This document shows positions 63,501-64,000 of a stretch of DNA of 64,000 bases, piece by piece (the first letter of the stretch is position 1; every line of letters starts with the position of its first letter). A program made the position numbers and the translations under genes. Under the pieces are notes generated by a model, which was not told the origin of the DNA, did not search any database, and saw only the letters and a list, made by a program, of their open reading frames with translations. The stretch is from Wenyingzhuangia marina. Its GTDB lineage: Bacteria; Bacteroidota; Bacteroidia; Flavobacteriales; Flavobacteriaceae. The stretch covers positions 434,001-498,000 of the forward strand of contig NZ_FQXQ01000002.1 in assembly GCF_900130035.1 (NCBI RefSeq), given 5' to 3'.

Positions 63501-63597
63501 TCGCATCCGTTACAACTCCCGTCACTTTACTTTGTGCCCATGAAGTTGATGAAAAACATAGCACTACGGCTATCATTAAAAGTTTAAGTTTCTCCAT
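60544..63597 (-). CDS. susC: SusC-family TonB-dependent outer-membrane transporter
   Basis: A 1017-residue porin from the start at 63597 (MEKLKLLMIAVVLCFSSTSWAQ, signal peptide). A carboxypeptidase-D-like Ig domain (VTGVVTDANDIPVPGANVIIKGT) is followed by the TonB box region DEVVIVGYGTV, the plug (INDNETASQGG, ILKDASATAIYGSRGSNGVVLI) and a 22-strand barrel ending FMTGLNLSF. It imports oligosaccharides bound by SusD. It is the first gene of the locus. An in-frame ATG at 63636 adds 13 residues before the signal and is unlikely to be used. Confidence 0.96.
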   Translation of the reverse strand: MEKLKLLMIAVVLCFSSTSWAQSKVTGVVTDANDIPVPGANVIIKGTSKGTIADFDGNFEITASNGDVIAVSYVGYTTKEIAYAGQAKLSVKLEQSNTELDEVVIVGYGTVKRKDLTGSVASMDAESIEKTNKVDAISALQGQAPGVVVQRTNNKPGSGGFNIRIRGASTINDNETASQGGFTPGQNPLFIVDGIFVDDISFLNPADISRMDILKDASATAIYGSRGSNGVVLIETKRGKSGALRVDYSNYVGFKQAYHLPSVQDGPGYVEYLKDVVVGNQFASGNLNYRRGDVNLSNWLDAEEMQNVADGVSTDWVDLMLKKGFQTNHTVSLSGGTDKTVYSVGMGYTTDEGSLEGEDFTRYNVRGSLKSDLTKWLNLSVSNHITNAIQNEGSYEGFRSSYRLKPIGRPYNDDGSLRFFPTQKENQVTNPLFEADNITRETKYLQYIGDIALQVKPIEGLTLTTKFSPNIKYTRYGEYRGLYSKSVVGNPANRRAQVNNHNSVSYSWDNILNYKLESGVHAIDFTGVFSRYMQRSEGYYTQVRNFTTDEFTFYNLGAGLDIRDVSSSFEKSTLESYTARVNYSLMDKYLVTLTGRYDGASILAEGNKWAFFPSVAFAWKIMEEDFMKSQDILTNAKLRLSYGQTGNNGAGGGLVPLGSQSLLSSSATNLGDQATPSLYISNLANKDLKWERTSEINVGFDFAFLNNRINGSIDVYNRKNSDIIFRTGIPSVTGFPTILKNIGESTNKGIEVGLNSTNINTGDFKWTTNLNFAANKNTLDRLYGTNADIIFNRQGTNFIHRVGESIGSLYDYEYIGIWQLDEAAEAAVYGQRPGQVKVRDLNNDGSIDADNDRKVIGQVTPKWTGGITNTLNYKDFDFSFFVNISQGNKVKSNFHSNLSFPYDGDPSRLFNAYDVDYWTPTNPINSWYQPGNGGNYQDAIKYKDVSFVKVGYMTLGYKIPSTILDKLKISSLRLYATVQNPFVFTNYDGWDPEGAGRNSWGAAFMSRTFMTGLNLSF

Positions 63598-63706
63598 TTT
63601 ATTTTGTTTAGTTAATAATTGTTTTACACTTACCATATATTATAATCATCCGATAAATAAATATCGTAAGCATTTGATAAAATTAGCAGAGATTTCTTTT
63701 TTTGAA

Positions 63707-63733
63707 ATGGACATTTTATTCAAAAACATGGAT
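63707..63733. promoter_or_regulatory. Candidate HTCS operator, site A
   Basis: A 27-bp site starting ATGGAC and ending ATGGAT (plus strand), so two half-sites sit 21 bp apart, about two helical turns. It is the reverse complement of site B (63827-63853) at 25 of 27 positions. It lies about 110-136 bp before the susC start. Confidence 0.6.
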
Positions 63734-63826
63734 AACTAACAATTATTTAATGATTATGATTTTTAGTTACGAAAACCACAAACAAAAAACACTTTCATTA
63801 TTTTATTAATATTTAAAAAACAAAAA

Positions 63827-63853
63827 ATCCATGTTTTTGCATAAAATATCCAT
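63827..63853. promoter_or_regulatory. Candidate HTCS operator, site B
   Basis: A 27-bp site that on the minus strand reads ATGGAT, 15 bases, ATGGAT. It matches site A in inverted orientation with two mismatches; 93 bp separate the two sites. Direct half-sites two helical turns apart fit the tandem helices of AraC-type DNA-binding domains such as that of the HTCS. Confidence 0.6.
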
Positions 63854-64000
63854 ATAGAAAATAAGCAACATTCTTAATTTGGATTTCTGTATTTCACTGA
63901 TTCTTAATCAGTAAATCCCAAACTATAATTCTTTACCATACTTTAATACATCAAAGAATTTAGTCATTACTTCAAAAGAAATTATTTAATCCAAACTTTA

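Larger units (their letters stand above)
63598..64000 (-). promoter_or_regulatory. Upstream regulatory region of the PUL
   Basis: About 400 bp without a gene, very AT-rich. It contains the paired 27-bp sites described separately and a small palindrome (ACTGATT-CTT-AATCAGT, 63896-63912). No exact TAnnTTTG element was found on the minus strand between the sites and the susC start, in line with an activator-dependent promoter. Confidence 0.55.

Overview
The window looks like chromosomal DNA of a marine-type member of the Flavobacteriaceae (Bacteroidota). The evidence is AT-rich DNA, a Bacteroidota promoter hexamer (TAnnTTTG) ahead of several genes, a SusC/SusD pair, a hybrid two-component system (HTCS), a fused CcsBA cytochrome c maturation protein, BshA of bacillithiol synthesis, and many lipoproteins with SPII signals. 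The genus cannot be fixed from the sequence. No rRNA, CRISPR array, prophage or intact insertion sequence was seen.

Region 1 (1-1910) is an accessory-looking edge. It holds the N-terminal part of an AAA/ABC-type ATPase running off the left edge, a DinB-family protein, and about 740 bp of non-coding DNA with degenerate intergenic repeats.

Region 2 (1911-34140) is ordinary housekeeping DNA on both strands: ligA, a rhomboid protease, a hibernation factor, an old yellow enzyme, prfC, a cyclophilin-FKBP fusion, a CoA pyrophosphatase, an acyltransferase, recR, a Na+ symporter, pdxH, sixA, ppx, a cyclophilin lipoprotein, a CysQ/IMPase-family phosphatase, aspartate kinase with a divergent ACT-domain protein, a GH16-like lipoprotein, an oxidoreductase, a transglutaminase, a geranylgeranyl-reductase-like flavoprotein, ccsBA, bshA and a tRNA-Phe.

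Region 3 (34360-63597, all on the minus strand) is one large polysaccharide utilization locus of 13 genes. In transcription order it reads SusC, SusD, GH92, GH28, GH28, GH2, GH92, GH89, a HGSNAT-like membrane acetyltransferase (DUF5009), a PI-PLC-like lipoprotein, GH115, a metallophosphoesterase lipoprotein, and the HTCS regulator. Most gaps between the enzyme genes are under 20 bp. The locus has no sulfatase and no polysaccharide lyase.

The enzyme set does not match a plain polysaccharide. It combines an alpha-1,2-glucuronidase family (GH115), an alpha-N-acetylglucosaminidase family (GH89) with the N-acetyltransferase type that precedes it in lysosomal heparan breakdown, two alpha-mannosidase-family enzymes (GH92), a beta-galactosidase-like GH2, a phosphoinositide-cleaving lipoprotein and a phosphoesterase. 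The best single explanation is a target with an inositol-phosphate lipid head group carrying GlcA, GlcN(Ac) and Man. That describes plant or algal glycosyl inositol phosphorylceramides (GIPCs), or less well GPI anchors. This is inference, but it makes specific, testable predictions. Upstream of susC lie two near-identical 27-bp sites in inverted orientation, each with two ATGGA(T/C) half-sites 21 bp apart; they are candidate HTCS operators.
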